Below are positions 26,901 through 36,749 of a stretch of 64,000 nt of DNA, in pieces. The stretch comes from Rhabdornis inornatus (taxonomy: Eukaryota; Chordata; Aves; Passeriformes; Rhabdornithidae), in NCBI GenBank assembly GCA_013397075.1, contig VWZS01010075.1, positions 1,275,071 to 1,339,070 of the forward strand, in the 5' to 3' direction. Under the pieces are notes generated by a model. It ran no database searches, was not told the origin of the DNA, and saw nothing but the letters and a program-made list of their open reading frames with translations. The stretch's first letter is position 1. The number at the start of each line of letters is the position of its first letter. Made by a program: the position numbers and the translations under genes.

Positions 26901-27339
26901 ATCTGACTGGCACGCAGAGCTTGCTTTTAGCCTGATGGGATCTGGGGCTGCTCTAAGCAGAGGCAAAGACCTTTGAGCCAGCGAGAGCCGGACCGTGCTT
27001 TTCGCAGGTTTCATTGACAACCTCCACGCACTAAAAGGCAGACTTTTCAAGATCGAACTGACACTTTCAAGCCACAACTGCACGAACCCAAACTCTGCGG
27101 CAACACAGCTCCGCGCGGATGTACCCCAGAAGCAATCTTAGGTAAAGAACGTGTCTCTTTTCATGCAACACGGAGGGCACGCGGTTCTGAAGCGCTAAAA
27201 GGAGCGATTAAGCAGCCGCAAGGAGAGTGGAACTAAGAGCCTGCGAAGAGTTAAGAGGCAGAACGGAGCGGGGGAAGCCCCGAGCGCTGCCGGCGGCGCG
27301 GGCCCGGCCCTGGCGCGGACCCTTCCTCACCTTGAACAT
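8954..27339 (-). CDS. APOO: APOO / MIC26 MICOS-complex subunit (whole spliced gene)
   Basis: The joined minus-strand exons (27331-27339, 23437-23544, 21048-21167, 18351-18405, 17208-17303, 15091-15182, 9930-10037 and a proposed 8954-8962) read as one protein of 196 codons plus a two-codon tail. The total of 198 aa equals the human length. Exon phases are consistent and each junction has AG/GT signals. The product matches apolipoprotein O (MIC26), a subunit of the mitochondrial contact site and cristae organising system in the inner membrane. Its partner MIC27/APOOL is a paralogue that fits less well here. Visible landmarks are the MFK start, TKYVEN, EPYTAWCQ, the first clear hydrophobic helix LGVISFAGIIGLFLAR, GSKIKKLVYP, a second weak helix with MYYPQQA, and QLYDWSLQGYIAVEALW. 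The C-terminus is lysine-rich. The promoter is a CpG island. Only the terminal exon is uncertain. Confidence 0.93.
9930..10037 (-). CDS. APOO: APOO coding exon 7
   Basis: Thirty-six codons, VAGTQLYDWSLQGYIAVEAL and then a lysine-rich tail ending EKGDK. Human APOO has [20 protein letters not shown] here. The acceptor is TTTCAAAG and the donor GTAAGAAG. No stop lies before the donor, so at least one more exon is needed unless transcripts read on. Confidence 0.93.
15091..15182 (-). CDS. APOO: APOO coding exon 6
   Basis: A 92-nt exon completing a split Gly codon and coding SKIKKLVYPAVLMGIGTSMY and then YPQQAVDIAK. A basic cluster precedes a weakly hydrophobic stretch, as in the human protein. 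The acceptor is AAACAG and the donor GTCAGT. It ends in phase 0. Confidence 0.95.
17208..17303 (-). CDS. APOO: APOO coding exon 5 (membrane segment)
   Basis: A 96-nt exon completing a split Glu codon and coding GYEFLQKPPAGFYPRLGVIS and then FAGIIGLFLAR. PRLGVI followed by a small-residue hydrophobic helix is the most conserved part of the MIC26/MIC27 family. The acceptor is TTTTCAG and the donor GTAATTG. It ends in phase 1. Confidence 0.95.
18351..18405 (-). CDS. APOO: APOO coding exon 4
   Basis: A 55-nt exon coding DLYAKAKPKLEKAVEHGR plus one base. A long T-tract acceptor (TTTTTTTTAG) precedes it and GTAAATC follows. It corresponds to the human segment ETYSQTKPKMQSLVQWG. It ends in phase 1, matching the next exon. 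Confidence 0.9.
21048..21167 (-). CDS. APOO: APOO coding exon 3
   Basis: Forty codons in phase 0 beginning LSLYSSPARETKYVEN and ending HVMEPYTAWCQ. The acceptor is TTCACAG and the donor GTATAAT. Human APOO has LSLYSVPEGQSKYVEE and EPYTTWCQ at these places. The exon is hidden within unrelated overlapping open frames and was found by looking for the WCQ end. Confidence 0.93.
23437..23544 (-). CDS. APOO: APOO coding exon 2
   Basis: Thirty-six codons in phase 0, starting VIRLGATPVGLSLLSVQVYA and ending LLKTEE. The acceptor is CAG (23545-23547) and the donor GTAAGT (23431-23436). It holds the short hydrophobic N-terminal segment followed by a charged, lysine-rich linker. The window's minus-strand open frame starting at an internal ATG here is only a fragment of this exon running into the intron. 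Confidence 0.92.
26527..26758 (-). mobile_element. CR1 LINE 3' fragment in APOO intron 1
   Basis: Read on the minus strand, this ends with the CR1 3' region: an RKNFTLRVAEHWN-like peptide, a proline/glycine-rich run and the terminal hallmark gttggaagggacctctgg on the plus strand at about 26551. It is about 230 bp and 5'-truncated. It shares orientation with APOO. Confidence 0.9.
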
Positions 27340-27480
27340 GGCGGCGCCGGGCGCGCGGCGACGGGGCGATGGCGTCACCGCGGCGTGACGTCACGCGGTG
27401 GCCCCGCCCAGCGCCCGCCCGCTGCCGGCGCCCCGAGGTTCGAATGTGCGCGGGCTGCCGTGAGGGAATGGCGCCCCAGG
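27200..27480. promoter_or_regulatory. APOO: CpG-island promoter of APOO
   Basis: GC content and CpG frequency rise sharply around APOO exon 1. Within it are a full CRE (TGACGTCA, 27386-27393) inside a 14-bp perfect palindrome (27383-27396), a GC box (ccccgccc, 27402-27409) and a YY1-like element AACATGGCGGC (27335-27345, plus strand). The CRE lies about 47 bp upstream of the ATG, so transcription probably starts between them or close by. In mammals this promoter is shared head-to-head with CXorf58. Confidence 0.75.
27331..27339 (-). CDS. APOO: APOO coding exon 1 (MFK)
   Basis: ATG TTC AAG is followed directly by the donor GTGAGG (27325-27330). The same three-residue first exon with a phase-0 junction fits the MFK-V start of the human protein. 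The ATG sits inside a GCCGCCATGTT motif that is also a YY1-type site. Confidence 0.9.
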
Positions 27481-27594
27481 ATTTGTGGGGGACACGAGTG
27501 AGGTGCTGAAAGGGCTTACACGCTGGCCCTCAGCCCTGCAGCAAGGCTCGCTGTGTTACCCTGCAGCCTTTATAAAGAAGGTTCGGCTGTTCAG

Positions 27595-28012
27595 TGATCA
27601 CAGAATCACTCACACTCTAAGGTCGCCGAATCCAACCTGTGACAGAACACCACCGTGTCAATGAGACCATGGCACTGAGTGCCACGTTCAGTCTTTCTTT
27701 AAACACCTCCAAGGGCGGTGACTCCACCAGCCGTCCATTCCAATGTCTACTCACCTTTTCTGTGAGGAAATTCTTCCTAATGTCCAGCCCAGACTGTTCC
27801 TGACACATCGTAACACTGTGTCCTCTCATCCTGTCGCTGGCAGAACAGAGCGTGCCCCACCTGGCTGCCCCTCCTGTCACGGAGCTGTAGAGTGATAAGG
27901 TCGCCCCGGAGCCTCCTTTTTCCCCAGCTGAACACCCCCAGCTCCCTCAGCTGCTCCTCACGGAATTGTGCTCCAGACCCTTGCCCAGCTCCGTTGCTCT
28001 TCTGTCTCACTG
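27595..28012 (-). mobile_element. CR1 LINE 3' fragment upstream of APOO
   Basis: The minus strand reads as the CR1 C-terminal region (for example LDIRKNFLTEKVSRHWN and SPPLEVFKERLNVALSAMV). The plus strand carries typical reversed CR1 text such as the run of agctgctcctcac near 27950. It is about 420 bp, diverged and 5'-truncated. Its right end lies next to the fold-back insertion. Confidence 0.9.
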
Positions 28013-28026
28013 CCGGTATAATTTGG

Positions 28027-28365
28027 ATGGGTGTGCTGGTTTTGGCCGGGGTAGAGTTAATTCTCTTCACATTGGCTGTGTATTGGACTAGTGCTGAACA
28101 CAATGTTGATAATACAAAAATGTTTCTGTTATTCATGTACTGAAGACATAATATGCCTTTTGTCCAGTTGGGGTTACCTGTCCCAGCTGTGTCTCCTCCC
28201 ACACACTCCCAGCATGAAAAGCAGAAAAGGCCTTGGCTCTCTGTAAGCCCTGCTCAGCAATAACAAAAAACATCTCTGATTATCAACCCTGTGTTCAGCA
28301 CTAATCCAATACACAGCCAATGTGAAGAGAATTAACTCTACCCCGGCCAAAACCAGCACAATGGG
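28027..28365. mobile_element. Palindromic (fold-back) insertion, LTR-like, with 5-bp target duplication
   Basis: A 329-bp unit (28032-28360) begins TGTGCTGG and ends CCAGCACA and is flanked on both sides by ATGGG (28027-28031 and 28361-28365). The two ends are inverted copies of one another over about 102 bp (28032-28133 and 28259-28360), with the outer 56 bp identical and roughly 92% identity overall. The longer right portion read on the minus strand resembles the 5' part of an avian endogenous retrovirus LTR, as I remember such LTRs; this was not checked. No coding capacity is present. TG...CA ends and a 5-bp duplication suit retroviral integrase-type insertion, but an LTR would not normally carry inverted ends this long. 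Confidence 0.8.
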
Positions 28366-28639
28366 GCTAGTGTATGGACAGGGTTCTGTGCCTTTCTAAT
28401 CTCATTATATTAAAAAAATTAAAAAATCAAACACCCTTTTCTCAGTATTTTTACACTCTTTGGTCTCTGCATCCCCTGTGGCATCTCCCAGCTCTCTTGA
28501 GTGAGCTGGATAGGTGCAAGTTTTTTCTGCTCACATCTGCGACAAGGGAAGATCTTGTGTACATCCCTCCGTGACTGACTTGCAACTCAGTGGGACATGA
28601 GTATCAGAAATGAGGAGTGCTACATTTCTGACAGAAAAT

Positions 28640-28706
28640 GGACTTGGAACAGACTGCCCAGGGAGGTGGTGGAGTCACCATTCCTGGAGGTGTTCAAGAA
28701 ACATAG
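28640..28706 (+). mobile_element. Short CR1 fragment
   Basis: The segment containing tggaacagactgcccaggga and the following ggaggtgttcaagaaacat is the CR1 C-terminal coding region. It is only about 65 bp and plus-oriented, opposite to the CR1 piece at 27595-28012. Confidence 0.75.
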
Positions 28707-31700
28707 TTTCTCGGAAAAAGCTAATATTGATTTTAAAATATGAACAGCGCTGTGTTCATCCTAGAAAGCGTTAGTAGAAGAATTGTAATGCAAAAGGTGA
28801 ATCACCTGAAGAATATGGTAGCAAACAGTTCATCAGGAACAGTACTGTGGAAAGACAGACAAGGTATGCACCCTTGTGAGATTTTCTTTGTGATGATAAT
28901 TTTTGTTGTTCCCTCCTAAAATTCCTACATTTCTTTACTGCAGATTTTTTATAGACTTAACAGAAGCAGCTGTAGCAGAAAGAAGTTTAACCATTTCATT
29001 GCAGAACTGGGCAATGCTCCTTAACAGGCAAATTAATGGGACAGCAGAAACACCACGAACAAATGATACACGATGAGCTCCAGTACCCACAGAAAATAAT
29101 GGTATTTTATTATGGATTTGGTTATAAAGATTTTAGCACAGAAGAGTTAAACCTAAAATGTACCTAAGTGACCAATCAGTGAAGTACACTGATTGTCCTT
29201 TCCCCATTGCACCATGCTTTGCAGAGTCAGTTACATTTACAAAGTTTAAGCAGCCAGAGTGAGGCAAATGTTTATGGAAAACTGATTTTTTAGCATTTTG
29301 TGGAGGTTTTGTCAGGATGTGGAGTGATGATGTAGTTTGCAAAGTAGTTGCATTTCTTGATGCATTTTATTAATAATTCTCAAGGAGTTTGAGAAAGAAA
29401 ATGCTCAAAGCTCAAAATTAGAGGTGAGCCCACAAGAGCAGTGATGACATCAAGGTGAGTAATGGCACCTGCTCTGGTTAGTTCACAACCAAAGCTAAGT
29501 CCCATGCCATGGGTAGGATCAACTGTTCCTCAATTTTTGCAGGGGGCAGACATAAGAATATTTCAAATACATTGTCTTTTTAAGTTTGGTACATGAACAG
29601 TAAAGAAAATTCCTTTTTTTTTCTGCACATAGAATGTTGTAAATGTTACAAATACATGTTTTTGTCATCAATTTATATGTAGTGGCTATACAGCAATTAT
29701 TAATACAATTATGTAACAGATATAAATATCTGAAGAACAGATGATTCTTTCAAAAAAAATTTAATCCAAATAATTTTATTATATCTTCAGTGCATTTTTT
29801 AAATGTAGAAGTTAATCTTTAAAACTGTTGATATGACTGATTAAAATAAATGGGAAAACCTTTGTAGAATACAATACAAGTTATTTGCTTTCATGTAAGT
29901 GTATTCTTCTCTTATGGTAGAGGAAGTTGTCCCTGCAAACTTTCCCTGGGACAAGGATAATATATGCCATAATGGACTATGCAGAGTCCAAAACACTGTC
30001 AGACAGGCTTTAAAAGGAGCTGAAGTTTCTGCTGCTGAGGCCATAGAATAAAGAGTATTACTGGCATGATTGACTCCTGGCTGTTTCTAATATAAGAACC
30101 TCTAGAAATTTCAGTTTGATTTTGCATGCCAGTAATTTTCTCTCCCCTTGGTAATTGGCTTTTCTAAACACTTGTGAAAGACACATTTCCTTCAGAAATC
30201 TGCAGCTCAGAGAAGCTTGAAAATGTTGCTACGGTTCATAAACTATGTCATCACAGGCAAAAATACAATTTAAGAAACTTGATCTCTAATCCTCTGCCTT
30301 AGCCATTATAGTCTGAGATTTCATAATGTTGTATTAGGTTGCGTGTTTACAGTTTATTTTTTGGTCATGAAAATAAGATCAGTTCTTTACTACTAATACA
30401 ATTACAGTTCCTTGCCATAGATTTATAATTGTAGGAAAAAAATGATTGGTTGCACATTAATGTTAAAATATGCGTGTGTAACATCCGTCCATCAAATACC
30501 AATGAAGTTACCTACTCACACTGATCACTGGAAAACATTATAATTCTGAAAGGCTGGTTTATTTTGATGTTCTCCTTCATGATAAATCTTCTTGTATATT
30601 AAAACAAACAACCAACCATCCCCAACATCCCCCATGTTTTCCCATGCACCTTTCCTCATTAAAACAATTTTTTTTTTTTAAATACCATGACTTGTCACTA
30701 CAGTTTTGCCAGCCTGTTTAGAAATGGGTTTTGATGTCTTTATAAAATAAACTGTTATTCCGCCTCTTAAAGCTTTTTGTTTGTGTTGTGTTTTAAGTGG
30801 AAAGAATGCTGTTTGGCACATGTCTCTTCAAGTTAATTGAAAATATGTAGTTAATAGGAAATACACAACCACAAGGGCTCCAGTAAATTCAACCTCCAGT
30901 TGTTAAGCAGCTTCACCCAGTGCTGTGAGCCTGGCACTCTAAATGCCCACACAAAGCACAGTGGAAGGGGGCATGTCAGGCACATAGCTTTGCTGGGCGG
31001 ATCTGCAAAGCACATCATCAATTTCTCAGGTTCCTGTCACTTTTAGCACATATTTGTTAGGCAGCTAATTGAACTGGCTTTTATTGGGTGCATGATGACA
31101 GACTTTTCACAATTCCTTTGTGAAGGGGGGAGTAGTTTGCATGTCCGTAAGAATACTCCCTCATCCTTTCTACTTTATTCACTTCCTAAATATAAACAAA
31201 ACAAACCGAAATCGAACAGATTTTTGTATTTAATGATACTGTCCTATTTAGAGTGAAACTTACCTTGTGCTTTTTCTTTTCATACTTAAGGTGGGTCGTT
31301 CTTTGACGTTTGTCAGAGGCACTTTATTGGCAGCTACGAGGTCTGAAGTCATACATTCAGAAAGTAAATTGGGTGTTGAGAACAGATGCCATTGCAGAGC
31401 TATTTGTGCTTTCCCACCGACCTACCTTTAATTGCAGCAAAGTCTTTACTGCATTCACATCTGAGGTAAACCAGGACATGAATTTCAGCACCTGTTGTCT
31501 CACCAGCTTTGTCACATTTTGACACATTCTGTATTTTTCGACAAAATACTCTCTGTGCTTTCCAAATAAAGATTCTATAATCTAAGTCAAGGGACAGGTG
31601 TAAGAGAGACATATATAATGCAAGAAATCCAGTGTAATTCAACTGCATCTATTTCACTTTCGATATTACCATGGTTAAAAACTCAAACGCGTTCCTTCCC

Positions 31701-34700
31701 TAATTCAAATCCTTGGCTTCTCACTGCAGCCACCAGTAGCTCTGGTTCCACATTTTTCACCTGCTCCTTCCAGGTGCAACGAATAATTCTTCTGTCATTC
31801 TATCAACAAGTTTTTGATACCACCACCAGAGATGTGTGGATAGGCTAGTCAAGTACAGATAACAGACTACCAGTAGCAGTGAGAACACTAACAGCTTTTT
31901 GATGCCCTTAAGCACCCATCACAACAAAGCCCAATTCCTGTCAAAATTCAAATGCACCTCAAATTTCAGTTGAACGGGACACATTCTGGAAATCATCTGA
32001 GGTTAAAAAATGAAAGGTCCTGCATCTGTTGCCAGTCATTATATATTTTATGCATGACTTTTTTTTCCCCTTAAAAATTATTTTCACAGTAATCCCTAGT
32101 TTCTTAGCAAGGTGATGTGAATAGCTTTACCTCATTTACCTTTAAATGTATTGATTTACATATCTTCATAAATATGCATGCATATTAAATGTAGTACATT
32201 ATTTACCTAAACAAGTTTCTAGGTCTACTGAATAATTTTCAATTAAAGGCACACATTCCTTCTGGAAGCAAAATGCCCATTTTGGGACATAATCTGGTTT
32301 CTGTGCAGAGCACTCATTAGTCAGGAAGTCCTTCTGCAGTTCCTTGTTCCGTGATACCATGGCATTTGTTAAGGCTGGGTTTGCACCTTTGCATTCCTTT
32401 TCCTCATATTCATTAAAACCCATCATATCTGGAACTTTGCACTACTGCTTCCTTTCTGGGAGCATTTGCCACAAAGGAGCAACGCTCAACCTTACACAAG
32501 CTTAATCCTGAAGTGCCTTTAGGAAATTCTAGGACACTACAGGTGTCTCTCACAATTACTACTGAAAATGGCCATTCAGATGGTTTCCCCAAATGATCTT
32601 TTATCTGTTTAACACACATTATCCCTACTACTCCTCCCAATGTGAGGCTGTTGATGTCTACCCCCCACTCCCGCTGGAGAAGGGCTATGGCTGGCATGAC
32701 TGCAGCTCATGGTGCAGGAACTGAGGGGGCACAGCCTGACAAGAGTCATTACTTTTAACTGCTTTCATCGGCACAACATTTGAAACTACCTCCTCAGACT
32801 CATAAATTAGTACAATATGGTGCTGGCACACCGAAAAAACAATGCCTTAGCTAGCTTTGGCTGTTGTATAGATGAGAAAAATGTCACATTTTTCAAGTGT
32901 GATCAAATAGGTTCTCACTCCTCTCTGCATGTAACAATGCAAGATATTACACAGGCCCAGAAACTGGGTGTTACAAATAGGAGCAACTGCCCTGAACATC
33001 AAGAGTGGCAATTTCATGAATTGAAAAGCCTGAGGGATCAATCCATTGTTACAGAAAATGGGAATATGAAACAGGTAAATTGTATGTCTGGTTCCAGACA
33101 TTATCTCTGAAGTGTACTGGATGACTTCCATCCACAGCACATGCATAAATCATCAAAAGTTAAAGCACTGGAAAATTGCTAACCCAGTCACTTTAATGTG
33201 TTCTGCCCTGCTTTGAACAAGGCTGCAGCTCTGAGAGCAGATCTCTCTGTGGGTTTCTAACACGGTTTAACAAGTTTAGCAAAAAAACCCCATTATTGTA
33301 ATTATTTTTTACCATGGGAAAAATAAAAATCTCTGCACAGCAAAGCTAGGACAAAATTAAAATTGAGAAACTCTGGCCACGTTTTAAGGCGCATAAGTTC
33401 TGCATAGTACACTTGGTTATTATTTGGGTGTTAACAATTTTGTACTGAAATTTCCTTGGCTAAGGCCTTGAATTTATTCAACTTAGAGGTCACTCTCACT
33501 CCCCTTGTTTTCAGAGAACAGCACTAAGCCAAAAACCACCTCTTTCAGAAATCAGCTAAAACATTTCCAAGAAGGTTGTTAATTGGAACAGTTCCCAACT
33601 TTAAGATCATGAAAAGTCATTCAAATAAAAGCTACAGTTAATTATCATCACCTTTTTTTTCCCCTTCTGACTGTATAATGCTTTGCCGTGCTTTGGATAA
33701 TCTGTCAGACGAAAGATTAGGAAAAGTTATTACTTGACAGTAGCTTCCTGATTGCAATAAATGAGCTCCAAATCAGGAGGAGAAGAAATAAACAGATTTT
33801 AAAAAACCAAAAAGAACAACAAACTTTTGCCCTCTGAAACGTCTTCTTCTGAAATTTTGTTATTTTGGATTTCATTATAGTAAGTTAAAATTCAGTTCTT
33901 GGTATCAAGTTGCCACCTGTGTTAGATGAAAAAATCCTTGCGGAACTACCTGTAAGAGACAGAGGAAGAAGTGAGAGCACGTGTGACACAAGGCAAATCC
34001 TATGGAACATCCTCAGCTGACCAAGGACACCTAAGTAACTTGGACTCTTTCCCGGGCATAAATTTGCCAAGAGGGCTTTTGGAGAGCTGGAGGATGATAT
34101 CAGAGCAATTCCTTGCTTTCCAGGATTGAAAATAAAGGTCATCACTATACCAGCATAGGGGAAGCATTTGAGCCATGCCTTCCATCAACATCAGAAGCAC
34201 AATCCCATGCATTTTGTATGACTTTGGCAATCTGGGAAGGTAAACACAAGAAGAACCTATGGACAACCTTAAAATTTTTACCCTGAAATGACAGAACTTA
34301 AACACAGAGAAAATAAAAATACTTGGTTTCTGTTGGTATTTTATAATTCCTCTGACAAAGAAAGGACGGTAAAATCAGAAAATCTCATCAACAGCACTCA
34401 AGTACATATAAACAGACTCATACCATGCACAATCCACCACAGGAAAGAAAAGATTCTCACACAGAAAAAATAATTACATTGTGTAACTCTAACTTGTGAG
34501 ACGAAACACAAACTCCCAACAAACCAATGTTTAGAACATGCCTGAGGACATACTGAAAAGGCTGTGGGAAAGGAAGCTGCCAGTTTAAGCCAAAGACAGA
34601 CATAGTTGCCTGGTAAAACTAAAAAGTGCAATAAAAGGGTTAACCATTAAAGCCTTCTACCTAATTAAAAAACAGATATTTTATTCAGTGCTGCTTATTG

Positions 34701-36749
34701 AACATTTATTTGTAATACAGGAGAAATGCTACCAAGGGTGACACCACCAGGAGATGTTTGAAGACATCAGATATACAGCAAAGAGTATTTTTTTAGTTCC
34801 TTTAAATACCACATACCATCAATCAAGAATGTTTGGTGCTCAGCATATGATGCTTAATGTTGGCCTTCACTCCAATGGATAGATGACTGAAAAGTCACTG
34901 CAGGCTTAAACAGACATCATGATGAGTTTATTTTTACCTGTAAACATCGCCCGAAGCATCTGTCAGCACAACTACAGAATTGAATGTAGAAGTGGAAAGT
35001 GTTAATGAAAACAAGAAACTGAAGCTGCCACATATTCCCTACCTTCTTCCTTGAATGAAGGTTTTGCAAATGCCAAGAAGGTTGCCTTGGACCAGGTGGT
35101 ACTTCAGTTAAAGGATGCCAGTGAACCATCAGCAAGATTTGACACGCTAGAGGCTGGGTAGAGGAGCACATATCCACAAGAGTGTTATGAACTCAAAAGG
35201 TACAGAACAGATACATAATCTGTGTAATACCCAAAGCAACACTCTGCCTTTCTGTATTATGAAGCTAATGGATTCAAAAAAGAAACAAATAAACGAACAA
35301 AAAACCTCAAACACAAAACCCAGAACCCCAGAACCCCAAATCCCCAATCTATAACAAAGGGGGAACAGCTGTTGAAATTAAGAATTTCATGCCAACAAGA
35401 ATAATTTATAGCAAAGACTATAGAAGTGAACACAGATTACTAACTACTGCCAGAAAATAAGGCCACGTATTAAAAAAAAAAAGGGGGAAAAATTTGGTAT
35501 GAACCAGTCGAAATGTGAGAGTTCTTAGTGAAATGAAACAATGGAAACTTTGTTAGAGATGCCTGAAAAACTACAGAAGTGCTAATGAGTAAGTGAAGTC
35601 AGACACTGTGACATCTTCGATAAAAGGTATTGCCAAAAATTCAACCTGGCTCACTGAGAAGAGAAATTAAAAAGACAAATAAAAAGAAATGTAAGTAATA
35701 TTTACAGTGTGAAAGGATTGTCATCTTCTCTTCCACTGTATCAGTCTAATGCATTTGGTCTCCTTTTGAACTCAAAATGGGGACATAACACAATTAGAAG
35801 TGGTCCTTCCTCCCTTTAATTTATCCACAGGATTCTCCCATTAAACAGTACATGGTGTAAGATGAAGAAAAGTTACTAAAAAAGGAGAGCAAGGAAGGTG
35901 AGATGGGGAAAGTTACTTAATGCAAATGAAGTTTAAAGTAATTTGAATTAATAAAATAAAATTAAAATGCTATTTTAGAACTTAATATGGAAAAAAAATA
36001 AAGACACCACAGTTATTTTCAAACATTCTTGATAGCAGACTTTTAAACCAGGGGCTTTGATCTGAGAGAGACTTGACAAAATAGTGACAGAGAAAGGAAA
36101 AGTGTGGCAGTGGACTGACAAGGAAGGCTTTCATTGGACTGTTTGAGAAAATAGGATTATAACCTATTTTACCTGCCCTCCCACCCTGCTCCCCCTCCCT
36201 GGTATTGAATGCTGATCTGACACTTGAATCCTGCAATGAAGTTTCCCCTTCCTGTTAGAGGAAATGATAAGAAGTATAAGCTGGCCCTCTGGCACTCTGA
36301 GGTCCAAGTGTGCCATGAACACACATTGTCTGGGAGCCCCGATTCCGTGTACCCCGCAGCAAGGAACGGCCTCTCCTGGCTGCTGAGCAGCACCAAGGGC
36401 TGCCGTGCATGTTCAGCCTTGGCAGTTTCAATTCATAACTTCACACCGGGGACAAATGTAACAACCAGGTCAACTCCAAACATGGGTTCAAGCTTGACAT
36501 GAGAGTAAACAGATAAACACACTACAGCCATTGAGACTGGGAAGACTGTAAAACGCAGCTAAAGAGAAGAGCTTGAAGTTGCTCTTATAAGCACATCCAA
36601 CTTGATGGGATAACTTGAACAAAATCTTACATAAACATTGCAACAAGACAGTTTTGAAGAACTGTTTAACTGAGTCATTTCTGAAGTCCTGGAGAAAATA
36701 ATCCAGGTCCACTACATTTTTGAGAATTACAAAGTTTACACATGAGTGT
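28707..36749. other. Intergenic region between APOO and KLHL15
   Basis: No exon of a known gene was recognised on either strand. In mammals CXorf58 lies in this interval in the plus orientation, but I found no match to it. The only stretch that looks once-coding is at about 32199-32830 on the minus strand, listed separately. The remainder is AT-rich. Confidence 0.5.
32199..32830 (-). pseudogene. Unrecognised coding-like block with frame changes
   Basis: On the minus strand three open segments follow one another in different frames: one reading SEEVVSNVVPMKAVKSNDSC (from about 32800), one starting MPAIALLQREWGVDINSLTL (32697), and one reading VPDMMGFNEYEEKECKGANP to about 32202. Shifts fall near 32700 and 32430. 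The composition is protein-like and cysteine-containing, but I do not recognise the family. It could be a decayed endogenous retroviral or other transposon gene, a dead retrocopy, or chance. No splice sites were identified. Confidence 0.3.

Noticed and set aside
27436..27460. ggttcgaa resembling a tRNA T-loop
   Set aside because: No A box, acceptor stem or anticodon arm at the right distances.
32817..33110. FKCDQIGSH peptide resembling a retroviral zinc knuckle
   Set aside because: Only one Cys is in place; the CX2CX4HX4C pattern is absent, and the flanking sequence shows no Gag features.
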